In this document: positions 28,829 through 37,922 of the stretch, one piece after another | How positions within the stretch are numbered: position 1 is the stretch's first letter | Layout: each line of letters starts with the position of its first letter | Source: a candidate division WWE3 bacterium CG_4_9_14_0_2_um_filter_35_11 | GTDB taxonomy: Bacteria; Patescibacteriota; WWE3; 2-01-FULL-39-13 | Reading direction: 5' to 3' | Assembly (NCBI GenBank): GCA_002789015.1 | Contig: PFSJ01000025.1 | Location: forward strand, 1 to 45,811 | Length of the DNA stretch: 45,811 nucleotides | Program-made: the position numbers and the translations under genes | The notes under the pieces: model-generated | The model's input: the letters and a program-made list of their open reading frames with translations, nothing else | What the model was told of the DNA's origin: nothing | The model's database searches: none

Positions 28829-29259
28829 AGAGGATGCGTGTTTTTCTCGACTCGGATGTTGTTATCTCTTCGATGATGTCAAAAGAAGGCGCATCAAGAA
28901 TTTTGACATCTGGAAATGGACTTTTTCTTCCTGTCATCTCGGACTTTTCCTTACAGGAAATTATGAAAGTTTCTGAAAGACTTCATATCTCTAAAAGTAT
29001 TTTTGAACAAGTTATCAATTCTATTAAGGTTATAAAAACTAATCATTCACTTGAGAACTTTAAGAAAGAATTTTCTAAATATGTTTTAGATATTAATGAC
29101 GTTCATATCATTGGGAGCGCTGTGAATTTGAATGTAGGATTTTTAATAACATTCAACTTGAAGCATTATAAACAAGAAGACATCAAGGCAGATCTAAAAA
29201 TCATCACCATAACTCCTGGAAGTTTTTTACAATACATACGAGGGGTAAAACAGGGTTGA
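28825..29259 (+). CDS. PIN-domain putative toxin (ribonuclease)
   Basis: 'RVFLDSDVVISSMMSKEGAS', 'SDFSLQEIMKV', 'DINDVHIIGSAVNLNVGFLITFNLKHY' fit PIN acidic motifs; translationally coupled to HTH gene. Confidence 0.85.
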   Translation: MKRMRVFLDSDVVISSMMSKEGASRILTSGNGLFLPVISDFSLQEIMKVSERLHISKSIFEQVINSIKVIKTNHSLENFKKEFSKYVLDINDVHIIGSAVNLNVGFLITFNLKHYKQEDIKADLKIITITPGSFLQYIRGVKQG

Positions 29260-29276
29260 TCTATTTTGGAATTAAT

Positions 29277-29350
29277 TGGAGGCCCGAGTCGGAATCGAAC
29301 CGGCGGTGAGAGTTTTGCAGACTCCTGCCTTACCACTTGGCTACCGGGCC
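29277..29350 (-). tRNA. tRNA-Cys (anticodon GCA), CCA encoded
   Basis: Reverse complement GGCCCGGTAGCCAAGTGGTAAGGCAGGAGTCTGCAAAACTCTCACCGCCGGTTCGATTCCGACTCGGGCCTCCA folds as a tRNA with loop CTGCAAA; U73 discriminator as in tRNA-Cys. Confidence 0.95.
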
Positions 29351-29433
29351 ATTTGTGTATATTCTAACATGAATAAGCTTTATCTTTCGTTGCAAAGGTA
29401 GGCTTTTAATGTTAGCTTTTAGGTGTATTTAAA

Positions 29434-30594
29434 ATGAAAAAATTCGATATTTATCAAGTTATTACCGTTATCCTATCTGTAGCAATAATTGTCTCTATTG
29501 GTGTTTTTATCTATAACTTATCTTTTGGCGGTTTTGGAAAAGCCGCTTTAAGCGTTGATGTACAAAATGGTAAAGCTGCTGTCATTATAAACGGTAAAGA
29601 CAAGGGTGAGACCCCCGTTTATACAGAAGAATTAAATGCTAAAAATATAAACGTACAAATTAACGGTGAGGCGTCTTCCTATAGCACAATTATTAAACCT
29701 TCTGCTGGAACTTTGGCTGTTATAAAAAGAGAACTTGGCGTTGGCGGAGCTTTTGGTTCAGGCTTAAATATTTGGTTTATAAAAGGAAGTGCTGATGATT
29801 CTAGCATTTCGGTTATATCTCCAGATACAGATGGTGTTTCGGTTATTGTTGATGGTGTGGAAATGGGAAAAACTCCTATTAAATTTTCAACAAATGATTT
29901 ATTAAAACAAAGTGATGAAGGTAAATATGTTATTACTTTCAAAAAAGATAAATATCAAGACCAAGAAGTTGAAGTAAAGGTAAAGCCTGGGTATGAATTA
30001 AATATCAGAACTGATATGTTCCTAAAGCCAATGTCTGCGGAACTTGTTTCACTAACTGGTTTTGACGAAGGAATTAGATTTGTCGGATTTAAAGGGATGA
30101 CGGATGCGGCTTTTGCCGACCGAAAGGTCTGGGCAAAAGCCGCATCCTACTGGATTTCCGCCCACGGATCAATTATTTTTGACGGGAATAAAATCGAAAA
30201 GTTTGATTATTTTATCTCTGATGATGGAAAAATATATAACGCAGAAGCCAACGAGATTTCTGCAGATGATTTAAAAGCCGAATCAGGAAATGTAATTATG
30301 TACCTTGGTTCTTCAAGTGATTCGAATATTTCAGATTCCGCGAAAGCTTCAATTGAAGCCTCTACAGGAAAGGTTGTCGCTTCTGGTGCAAATGGAAAGA
30401 TTAAAATAAAACCAACAGGAATAGGATATTTAAAGGTCCGAAGTAGTAATTCGACTGGTAGCACTCAATTAGGAAAAGTTGATGAAGGCGCAACTTTTGA
30501 TGTTATTGAAGTTAAATCTGGATGGTATAAAATCGCATATGAAACTGGAAAAGAAGGATGGGTTAGTGGAACGTATGTCGAAAGCGTAAATTAA
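29434..30594 (+). CDS. Membrane-anchored PEGA-domain protein with C-terminal bacterial SH3 domain
   Basis: 'AAVIINGKDKGETPVYTEEL' and 'VSVIVDGVEMGKTPIKFS' (PEGA); 'GYLKVRSSNSTGSTQLGKVDEGATFDVIEVKSGWYKIAYETGKEGWVSGTYV' (SH3b). Confidence 0.85.
   Translation: MKKFDIYQVITVILSVAIIVSIGVFIYNLSFGGFGKAALSVDVQNGKAAVIINGKDKGETPVYTEELNAKNINVQINGEASSYSTIIKPSAGTLAVIKRELGVGGAFGSGLNIWFIKGSADDSSISVISPDTDGVSVIVDGVEMGKTPIKFSTNDLLKQSDEGKYVITFKKDKYQDQEVEVKVKPGYELNIRTDMFLKPMSAELVSLTGFDEGIRFVGFKGMTDAAFADRKVWAKAASYWISAHGSIIFDGNKIEKFDYFISDDGKIYNAEANEISADDLKAESGNVIMYLGSSSDSNISDSAKASIEASTGKVVASGANGKIKIKPTGIGYLKVRSSNSTGSTQLGKVDEGATFDVIEVKSGWYKIAYETGKEGWVSGTYVESVN
30102..30147. repeat. Intragenic perfect inverted repeat in PEGA/SH3 gene
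   Basis: GGATGCGGCTTTTGCC-GACCGAAAGGTCTG-GGCAAAAGCCGCATCC, 16-bp perfect arms plus inner GACC/GGTC. Confidence 0.95.
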
Positions 30595-30608
30595 TTTTAG
30601 TACCTGCT

Positions 30609-31187
30609 ATGTACGCTAAAACTTTAGTCAAGCTGATAGACTATGCAATATTTCCTGCGGTTTTAATCGCCTTTGCAAAGGTTGGTTCAGCTATCTTATT
30701 TTCACAATATTTCAATTTTTCATATAAGACAGAGGGCGTAAGGATTGTTTTCGAAAGTGTTGAAGCATTTGTTGCAATCAATTCATATTCATCCCTTGTT
30801 ATGTTTTTTGCTGTGCTTTCAGGTCTTGGTTGGGTAATTGTGAAAGCTAATCTATTTCATGATACACATATAAGACCTTCGTTTTCTGCAATGCTATTTA
30901 GCATGAATTTAGAAGATCTTATTCACACAACGGAAACAATCTACGCACAAGCCTTTATTTGGCTATCATTTGCCTGGTTAATTACAATTATTTTTGGAGT
31001 TTATAGTTATTTTGGTTTGTCTTATCTTTGGATATTTTTACTCTCCTTAGCTTTTTCTATCCTAGCGACAGCTCTTCTAGTTATTGATATAGAAAGAGAA
31101 ATTAAGTCTGATAAAGAGATTTTCAATATGCCTTTAGAGCCAACCAATCGCGTAGTTAAATTCGCAGAGGAAATATTTGTATCATGA
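30609..31187 (+). CDS. Hypothetical multi-TM membrane protein
   Basis: 192-aa hydrophobic ORF in a same-strand gene run. Confidence 0.65.
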   Translation: MYAKTLVKLIDYAIFPAVLIAFAKVGSAILFSQYFNFSYKTEGVRIVFESVEAFVAINSYSSLVMFFAVLSGLGWVIVKANLFHDTHIRPSFSAMLFSMNLEDLIHTTETIYAQAFIWLSFAWLITIIFGVYSYFGLSYLWIFLLSLAFSILATALLVIDIEREIKSDKEIFNMPLEPTNRVVKFAEEIFVS

Positions 31188-31606
31188 AAACAGTATTTAA
31201 GAATTCCTTATTGGTTACCGTTTTAGCTGGATTGTTAGTTTTGCCGATGTCAGGATTTAGCCTTTTTGATTATCCTAAACTCGATACAGCACCGTCACGG
31301 ATATTGGGTGTTAATTCCGACAGCCCGATGAAAGTTAAAGTAAGGGTTTTAGATCAGGTAGATTTGAGATTGTCCCTTTCTGGTGATTCTTCACAGAAAT
31401 TTTATAATGTTATTCCAGAAGAATATCTTTCTGATGAATATTCTGAATATGTTGTAGCTCCAAGAAATTTGTCTGATTCAGGCTACTCGTTTGAGATTTT
31501 AGATAACGGTTTATCAAAAGATTTGGTCGTGATGCATTCTGGCGATCTGGTGAAATCAAAGATTGTGGATGTTTCCGTGCTTATAATGAGGGCTACCCCT
31601 TTTTAA
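31184..31606 (+). CDS. Hypothetical secreted protein
   Basis: 140 aa, signal-like N-terminus, ATGA overlap with upstream gene; last codons lie in the left arm of an inverted repeat. Confidence 0.55.
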   Translation: MKTVFKNSLLVTVLAGLLVLPMSGFSLFDYPKLDTAPSRILGVNSDSPMKVKVRVLDQVDLRLSLSGDSSQKFYNVIPEEYLSDEYSEYVVAPRNLSDSGYSFEILDNGLSKDLVVMHSGDLVKSKIVDVSVLIMRATPF

Positions 31607-31630
31607 TTCTAAAAAAAGGGTAGCCCTCAT
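31586..31630. terminator. Bidirectional terminator-like inverted repeat
   Basis: ATGAGGGCTACCC-CTTTTT-AATTCT-AAAAAAA-GGGTAGCCCTCAT: 13-bp perfect arms plus T/A tracts. Confidence 0.8.
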
Positions 31631-31658
31631 AGGACCCTCGTCTGATATACTTTCTGCA

Positions 31659-32579
31659 ATGATTATTTATCATTTCGTGCGAGCTTTACGTCCTAGACAG
31701 TGGATTAAAAATACAGTTGTATTTGCCCCACTAGTATTCCAAGGAGTTTTATTCAATCCGTTATATTTTTCTAAAGCCTTTTTAGCTTTTCTATTTTTTT
31801 GTGGTGTTGCTTCTGCTTCTTATTTAATTAATGATCTTTGGGATGTCGATCGAGATAGGTTACATCCTGTAAAAAAAAATAGGCCAATTGCTTCCGGAGA
31901 TTTGCCAAAACCGTTTGCTTGGATGGCGATAGCTTTGTTGTACGGGATTTTAATTCCATCTTCTTTTTTGATTGTTGGAAAATATTTCGGAATAGTTTTG
32001 GTTATGTACGTAGTTTTGCAATTAGCTTACAATTTTAAGCTAAAAAACGTCATTATCGTTGATGCATTAACTATTTCAATTGGGTTTATTTTAAGAGCTT
32101 TTGCGGGAGCCCTTGCAATACCACTTTCAATATCTTCCTGGTTAATCCTAGCAATAACCGGTGTTTCATTACTTTTAGCTTTTGGAAAAAGGCGAGCAGA
32201 AAGGACGTTGCTTGAATCTCAAGGAATGTCAAAAGCAAGCACAAGGTCAATACTTAGACATTATCCAGATACTCTTCTTGATTCTATGATTTCAATGTCC
32301 GCATCATTTTCAATAATTACATACTCTCTTTTTGCATTTCAAGTTTCACCAGAAACTTCTATTGGGCGTGATTTGCAGTCATATATACCTTCTACTTTAA
32401 TTAGTGCAAAGTTATTAATGTTAACGATTCCTCTTGTTATATATGGAGTCGGAAGATATCTCTATGTTATTTATGAGAAAAGTGAAGGGGAAAGTCCGGA
32501 ACGCGTTTTATTGGATGATAAGCCTTTGTTTTATACCGCAATTTTTTGGATTATCTTTGTAATTCTTATAACCAATTAA
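31659..32579 (+). CDS. UbiA-family prenyltransferase, decaprenyl-phosphate phosphoribosyltransferase-like
   Basis: 'RALRPRQWIKNTVVFAPLVF...ASYLINDLWDVDRDRLHPVKKNRPIASGDL' resembles DPPR synthase-type UbiA proteins. Confidence 0.85.
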   Translation: MIIYHFVRALRPRQWIKNTVVFAPLVFQGVLFNPLYFSKAFLAFLFFCGVASASYLINDLWDVDRDRLHPVKKNRPIASGDLPKPFAWMAIALLYGILIPSSFLIVGKYFGIVLVMYVVLQLAYNFKLKNVIIVDALTISIGFILRAFAGALAIPLSISSWLILAITGVSLLLAFGKRRAERTLLESQGMSKASTRSILRHYPDTLLDSMISMSASFSIITYSLFAFQVSPETSIGRDLQSYIPSTLISAKLLMLTIPLVIYGVGRYLYVIYEKSEGESPERVLLDDKPLFYTAIFWIIFVILITN

Positions 32580-32582
32580 TTC

Positions 32583-34013
32583 CTATTGTTTTGGTTTTTT
32601 TATAAAGTTGATTGATGCAATGCCAGCTATAATTAATGTTGCTATTGTTGCTAAGGACAAGGCGCGAATTTGCCCTGAAGTTAATATTCCTATTGCACCT
32701 AATAAAATTGTAGTCGACCAATAAAAAACCGCGACTTTTTGTTTGCTCCAGCCAAGGCCTTCGAGTAATTTATGGTGCAGATGTTCTCTATCACCCCAAA
32801 ATGGAAGTTGTTTTCGTCTTAATCTTCTTACAATTGCAAAGAGTCCATCAAGGAATGGAATCATAAGTACGATTAATGTTGTGGCTACTTTTGTGCTTCC
32901 AAGTATTGATAATGCAGCAATTATTAATCCTGCGGAAGTCGCACCAAATCCCCATAATAATTTTTGAGGAGGCCATGTAAAAATCGCCATTCCTAGCCCA
33001 GCTCCAGAAGTTAAAGCTGCAAGCTTAATAAAGATTCCAACCCCTGGATCTTCATCTAGTGTTTGTAACATTAAAATTGAAATGACGAAAGCTGAAATTG
33101 TCACAAGGCCTGCATATACTCCATCAGTTCCATTTGCCCATGACATAAAATTCATTGTCCAGCCAATCCAGAGTGCGGCTGCAAGTGCTCCAAAATAATA
33201 GATTTTATGTTCGCCTGCGAAATTTATTACGTATTTATATGAATCAAGCTTTATGGCTTCACCAAACGGGTTAGATATGTAAATCAAAATTATCCCCGAT
33301 AAAACTGCAATAGAAATCGATAGCGCTTGAATTAAAAGTCTTTTGTAAGGACTTACATCTTTTTTGTCGTCAACGAGCCCAACAACAACACAAATTATTG
33401 AGCCGATTATTATTCCAATAATTTTTTGACTTGTAATTATTGGCAATAAGAATATCCCTGGTATTAGAATTCCTAGTAAAAACGCAAACCCGCCCGCTCT
33501 TGGAACCGGTTTTTTTAAAAGCATTCCTGGGTGTTTATGTCTAAATGGGTCGTCCATAAAATTATATTTTTTAGCAAATTTTATAACTAGTGGAGTAATT
33601 ATTACCGTAGATAAAAACGCTAAAACCATTGGAATCAACAAAAGTTTAATCCATATAGGGAATAATATTTCCTTTGTCGATGATATGTAAACGATTCTAA
33701 CTGCATATGAATTTATAACAATTGTGCAAAGAAGCGTTACAAATGAATAAAATCTTGAAATATAAAAATTTGATTTCGAGTTTTCATAAAATGAAAGTGC
33801 CGCATTTGTAATGATAATAAGTGCAGAAAGACCAAGTAGTATCCACATACTTGATTTGTTTGCGAGTTGTAAATTGCCCCATGGCAATGTATATAAAAAA
33901 GGAATTTTTAAAGGTAAATATTCATACGCGATTTTTACGTAATAAGCACTTAACAATAGAATGATTATGCATGTCACGTAAATCCATGTTAGCGAATTTA
34001 TTATAAATTTCAT
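32583..34013 (-). CDS. MraY/WecA-family glycosyl-1-phosphate transferase
   Basis: 'DDPFRHKHPGMLLKKPVPRAGGFAFLLG', 'VVGLVDDKKDVSPYKRLLIQ', 'FMSWANGTDGVYAGL', 'WGDREHLHHKLLEGLGWSK'. Confidence 0.9.
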   Translation of the reverse strand: MKFIINSLTWIYVTCIIILLLSAYYVKIAYEYLPLKIPFLYTLPWGNLQLANKSSMWILLGLSALIIITNAALSFYENSKSNFYISRFYSFVTLLCTIVINSYAVRIVYISSTKEILFPIWIKLLLIPMVLAFLSTVIITPLVIKFAKKYNFMDDPFRHKHPGMLLKKPVPRAGGFAFLLGILIPGIFLLPIITSQKIIGIIIGSIICVVVGLVDDKKDVSPYKRLLIQALSISIAVLSGIILIYISNPFGEAIKLDSYKYVINFAGEHKIYYFGALAAALWIGWTMNFMSWANGTDGVYAGLVTISAFVISILMLQTLDEDPGVGIFIKLAALTSGAGLGMAIFTWPPQKLLWGFGATSAGLIIAALSILGSTKVATTLIVLMIPFLDGLFAIVRRLRRKQLPFWGDREHLHHKLLEGLGWSKQKVAVFYWSTTILLGAIGILTSGQIRALSLATIATLIIAGIASINFIKKPKQ

Positions 34014-35557
34014 CTTGTTTTTGGAGTATAAAACGTTGTTTTTGGAAGTTCTCCGAACATCATTCTAGTTTCAGCATACAAAAATGGAATGAACGAAAAC
34101 GTGAGTAAATTTAACATTAATGCTGGACCTTCGATTACTGCGATAAATCTTCGCCAAAGGGGCCACTTTTTTGGCAAGCTACCCTTGTAGAGCTTCATCC
34201 TAACGTAAGTTGCTGGAATAAAAATGAAAAGACCACCAGTTAATATAATACTAAGCACTTGTGGTAATCCATAAACGGTTGATGAGTTTTTGAACGTAGT
34301 ATTTACAAGTGTCACAACCGAAAATCCTACTGTTATTAAAAAAGCGCTTGTTCTCATTAATAAATGTCTTTCGATTTTGGAATAGACCCACAATATTTTT
34401 TGTTCGAGCGTTGCTTTTTTATTATTCGCTTGTTTTAAAATTGCTTTTAAAGCAATGACTGTTGTGACAGATCCCCAACCCCATCTTACTAATTGCCTAT
34501 ATAAATTTTTATTAGCATTTAAAAAGTTTTTGCCACCAGTTGCGTCTCCATAGATTGGGATATAAAAATGTTTTTCAGAAAAATCACCTTGTCTTGCGGT
34601 AAAGGCTCTCCAATAAAAGACGGTATCGTCAATTAATGTTGTATCCCAGAAATTTGCCGTAACTAATGTATCAAGAGCACATGAATAACAAGAAAACGAT
34701 TCTTTTGGCATGTTAAAGAGATGACCTGACGTCCAGTTTGAAAGCATTCCAAGTGTTACATTATTGGCTTCGATTCTAGATGTTAATGGAACTGTCCAAA
34801 TATTATTGCTAAAAAGATGTACGACAGTTTCATAGAATCTATTGAAACGTTTTTCATCGGTTAAGTATTCATACGCGATTCGTGATAAAAATTCTTTATG
34901 AATTTTCCAGTCAGAATCATATGTTGTGAAAATATAGTTTCTTATATCTTCGTTTTCATTTTGTAGTTGCGTTACTGCATGTTTAGCCGCCCAAGTTCTA
35001 TTTGGTGAGGCAACTCCAACTATTTCGCCTGGAAGTCCTTTTGGGTGAACGAAAAACATTAGTTGTGGAAAATTATCTTTTTTATATTCTGATTTTATTT
35101 TTTCTATTGTTTCTTTAACTCTTTCTTCTCCAACTTCTTCCACTCCAATTACTAATAAGATATTTTTTATAGGGAAAGATGAATTCACGATAGTTTCAAT
35201 TGTTTCGCTTAACATTTGATAGCCTTCGTTAACAGTAGGAATAAGAATGAAATGCTTTAAATTATCAAGCGAAGTAGGCAGAGTTGCTTTATTTGGAAGG
35301 TTTTTGAAATCGAGGTCTTTGCATTTTTGGTACCAATCTATAGAGATTTCCTTTTCATATATTTTATATCCTTTAACAAGCCCGATTCCGTGTGTAATTG
35401 CCATATATACCCAATAAACCGCCAAGTATGTAAGAATGAAAGCAGCTATTTTGGGAGCAATTAATCCTAGCCATACTGGCATCAAAAGCATTGTCCAGGT
35501 TAATATTCCTGGAACTGCCATTAAAAATCTATCAAACTTGTTATTAGTATCAATCAT
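34010..35557 (-). CDS. Membrane glycosyltransferase (GT2-like)
   Basis: 'HFILIPTVNEGYQMLSETIETIVNSSFPIKNILLVIGVEE', 'NYIFTTYDSDWKIHKEFLSRIAYEYL', C-terminal TM segments. Confidence 0.8.
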   Translation of the reverse strand: MIDTNNKFDRFLMAVPGILTWTMLLMPVWLGLIAPKIAAFILTYLAVYWVYMAITHGIGLVKGYKIYEKEISIDWYQKCKDLDFKNLPNKATLPTSLDNLKHFILIPTVNEGYQMLSETIETIVNSSFPIKNILLVIGVEEVGEERVKETIEKIKSEYKKDNFPQLMFFVHPKGLPGEIVGVASPNRTWAAKHAVTQLQNENEDIRNYIFTTYDSDWKIHKEFLSRIAYEYLTDEKRFNRFYETVVHLFSNNIWTVPLTSRIEANNVTLGMLSNWTSGHLFNMPKESFSCYSCALDTLVTANFWDTTLIDDTVFYWRAFTARQGDFSEKHFYIPIYGDATGGKNFLNANKNLYRQLVRWGWGSVTTVIALKAILKQANNKKATLEQKILWVYSKIERHLLMRTSAFLITVGFSVVTLVNTTFKNSSTVYGLPQVLSIILTGGLFIFIPATYVRMKLYKGSLPKKWPLWRRFIAVIEGPALMLNLLTFSFIPFLYAETRMMFGELPKTTFYTPKTR

Positions 35558-36327
35558 TTTAATTTAAAAAAAGCAAAAGCATTTTCCGTCGTTTTATCTT
35601 CAACGATTTGTTGCGAAATGCCTTTAATTTCAGCTATTTCCTGCGCAATAAGTTTAACATATTTTGATGAGTTTACTTTAATTCCTGCCTTTCTCTCGCT
35701 TTCAGGGACAAGGTATGGAGAGTCTGTTTCAAGCATTATTCTTTCAATCGGAACCTTTCTTATCACATCACGTAAATCACTCGTATTTTTATACGTAATA
35801 ATTCCAGTGATCGAAAGCATTAGTCCTAGGTCCAATGCTTTTTTTGCAATATCATAATTTTCGGTGAAGCAGTGCCAGACGGCGGGAAATTCGGCTTGCC
35901 GAATTTCCCGCCTCAATAAATCAATTGTTTCATCAGTTGCTATTCTTGAATGTATTACGATAGGCAATTTGAGTTCTCTTGCGATTTCTATTTGGGAAAT
36001 GAATAACGGAATTTGATCATCCTTGCTCCTTTTAATTTCTGGAAGTCTTGGATTTGTAAAATCAAAGCCACATTCGCCAATTGCAATAACTTTTTCATTT
36101 TTTGCAAGTTCCTTTATGATTTTTATTTTTTCTTGGTCGGAGATTTCATTCTCTGGAATTATGTCGTGTGGGTAAAGTCCACATGTCGCAAAAACATGCT
36201 TATTCGTCTTTGAAATTTCAATGGCTTTTTTCGCTTCTTCTAGTGTGTGTCCAATTAATATTTCGATATCGGCCCGATCTTTTTCATTATAATTTGAGGA
36301 GATGTGTGTATGTGTATCAACAATCAT
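35554..36327 (-). CDS. TatD-family DNase/hydrolase
   Basis: 'MIVDTHTHIS', 'IAIGECGFDF', 'LPIVIHSR', 'WHCFTENYDIAKKALDLGLMLSITGIITYKN', 'IMLETDSPYLVP'. Start taken at internal Met. Confidence 0.93.
   Translation of the reverse strand: MIVDTHTHISSNYNEKDRADIEILIGHTLEEAKKAIEISKTNKHVFATCGLYPHDIIPENEISDQEKIKIIKELAKNEKVIAIGECGFDFTNPRLPEIKRSKDDQIPLFISQIEIARELKLPIVIHSRIATDETIDLLRREIRQAEFPAVWHCFTENYDIAKKALDLGLMLSITGIITYKNTSDLRDVIRKVPIERIMLETDSPYLVPESERKAGIKVNSSKYVKLIAQEIAEIKGISQQIVEDKTTENAFAFFKLK
35881..35912. repeat. Intragenic perfect palindrome in tatD-family gene
   Basis: GGCGGGAAATTCGGC-TT-GCCGAATTTCCCGCC, 15-bp perfect arms. Confidence 0.95.
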
Positions 36328-36328
36328 A

Positions 36329-36859
36329 TTATATGAACATGGGTAATATCGTTGCCAGTGCATATGATCCTAATATAGAGATTGAAAGTCCAAGGAAAGC
36401 TCCTCCTATAATATCAACTAGATAATGCTTCCCAAGAAATATTCTGCTTATTGCGACTGTTCCAGCAATGCCAAAAACAAGGATAGTAAATATTGTGTTG
36501 TATCTGTAATAGATTGTCATTAGAGTTGCTAGAGTGAAGATGTTTGACGTATGTCCAGACGGAAATGCACCACTTGAGAAATTCATTCCCCATAAATTAT
36601 TTTTTAATATGGTTTTTGGTCTGGGGCTTTTTAAAATAAACTTTATCAATTCTGTGATAAATAATTGTATTAGATAGATTGGAATGAAAACTATCATTGT
36701 TCTATATCCGCTTATTATTGATATTGCTAGCATCATTATCCCTGCACCGACTGAACTTCCAAGTTCTGTGAATATGAATATGAATTTTTTAACGAAAGTA
36801 TTGTTGATGTCTTTTTCGAAATCAAATGACATTCGAAGGACATTATTTAGTAGCCTCAT
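36329..36859 (-). CDS. PAP2-family phosphatase
   Basis: 'KFILKSPRPKT', 'SGAFPSGHTSNIFTL', 'SRIFLGKHYLVDIIGGA'. Confidence 0.92.
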   Translation of the reverse strand: MRLLNNVLRMSFDFEKDINNTFVKKFIFIFTELGSSVGAGIMMLAISIISGYRTMIVFIPIYLIQLFITELIKFILKSPRPKTILKNNLWGMNFSSGAFPSGHTSNIFTLATLMTIYYRYNTIFTILVFGIAGTVAISRIFLGKHYLVDIIGGAFLGLSISILGSYALATILPMFI

Positions 36860-36920
36860 TTTGAGCTATTCTATCATTTAGCCTTTTGACTGCAAGTAAA
36901 TTGTCTGATATCTTTGTCGC

Positions 36921-37922
36921 ATGGCGATAACAGAGTTCATGTCAGCACTTAACCAAGTTGCAAGTGAAAGAAATATAACTCCAAAAGATGTTTTGGATAC
37001 ATTGAGAACTGCATTGGTTGCTGCATATATTAAAGACAATCCAGATATAGAAGAAGATTCCGATCATAAAGTTGAGGCGGAAATCGATTCAGAATCTGGT
37101 GAAGTTAAAATACTAAGAAATGGAAAAGATGTAACTCCTGCAGGTTTTGGCCGTATTGCTTCTCAAACTGCGAAACAAGTAATTCTTCAAAAAATCAGGG
37201 AGGCAGAAAAAGAATCAATTGCGGAAGAATATCGTGAATTGATTGGCACAATTGTCCAAGGCTATATCTTTAGAATGGATAAAGACACAGTTATCATGGA
37301 TATCGGAAAGACTCATGGAATTCTGCCAGTATTTGAGCAAATCCCTTCTGAAAGATATATGGTTAATCAAAAATATAAGGTTTTAATTAAGGATGTTGCA
37401 GATTCTGATGATAGTTCGGGTTCTAATATCATTCTTTCAAGAAAAGACGCAGGTTTTATTGAAGAACTTTTTAGACAAGAGGTACCGGAAATTTTACAAG
37501 GTATTGTGAAGATTGAAAGTATTGCAAGAGAAGCTGGACAACGGACAAAGATCGCAGTTTCTTCGACTGAAGAAAAGGTCGATCCATCAGGAGCATGTAT
37601 CGGCCAGCGTGGTGTACGAGTTCAAGCTGTAACTGATGAACTGAATGGTGAGAAAATCGATATTATCAATTATAGTCGAGACGCTGATAGGTTTATTGCA
37701 GCATCTTTAGCACCAGCACATGTTTTGGATGTTGTCTTAAATGAGTCTGAAAAGTCTGCAAAAATTATAGTAGCGGAAGATCAACTTTCTTTAGCCATTG
37801 GAAATAAAGGGCAAAACGCTAGGCTTGCAGCAAAGCTTACCGGATGGAGCATAAATATTGACGGAAACGAAGTTGAAACTCCTGCTGAAGAAAAGGAGGA
37901 AGTTTCCGATGAAAACAGCTAA
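36921..37922 (+). CDS. nusA: Transcription termination/antitermination factor NusA
   Basis: NusA N-terminal, S1 and KH signatures: 'IGTIVQGYIFRMDKDTVIMDIGKTHGILP', 'VDPSGACIGQRGVRVQAVTDELNGEKIDIINY', 'LSLAIGNKGQNARLAAKLTGWSINI'. Confidence 0.96.
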   Translation: MAITEFMSALNQVASERNITPKDVLDTLRTALVAAYIKDNPDIEEDSDHKVEAEIDSESGEVKILRNGKDVTPAGFGRIASQTAKQVILQKIREAEKESIAEEYRELIGTIVQGYIFRMDKDTVIMDIGKTHGILPVFEQIPSERYMVNQKYKVLIKDVADSDDSSGSNIILSRKDAGFIEELFRQEVPEILQGIVKIESIAREAGQRTKIAVSSTEEKVDPSGACIGQRGVRVQAVTDELNGEKIDIINYSRDADRFIAASLAPAHVLDVVLNESEKSAKIIVAEDQLSLAIGNKGQNARLAAKLTGWSINIDGNEVETPAEEKEEVSDENS

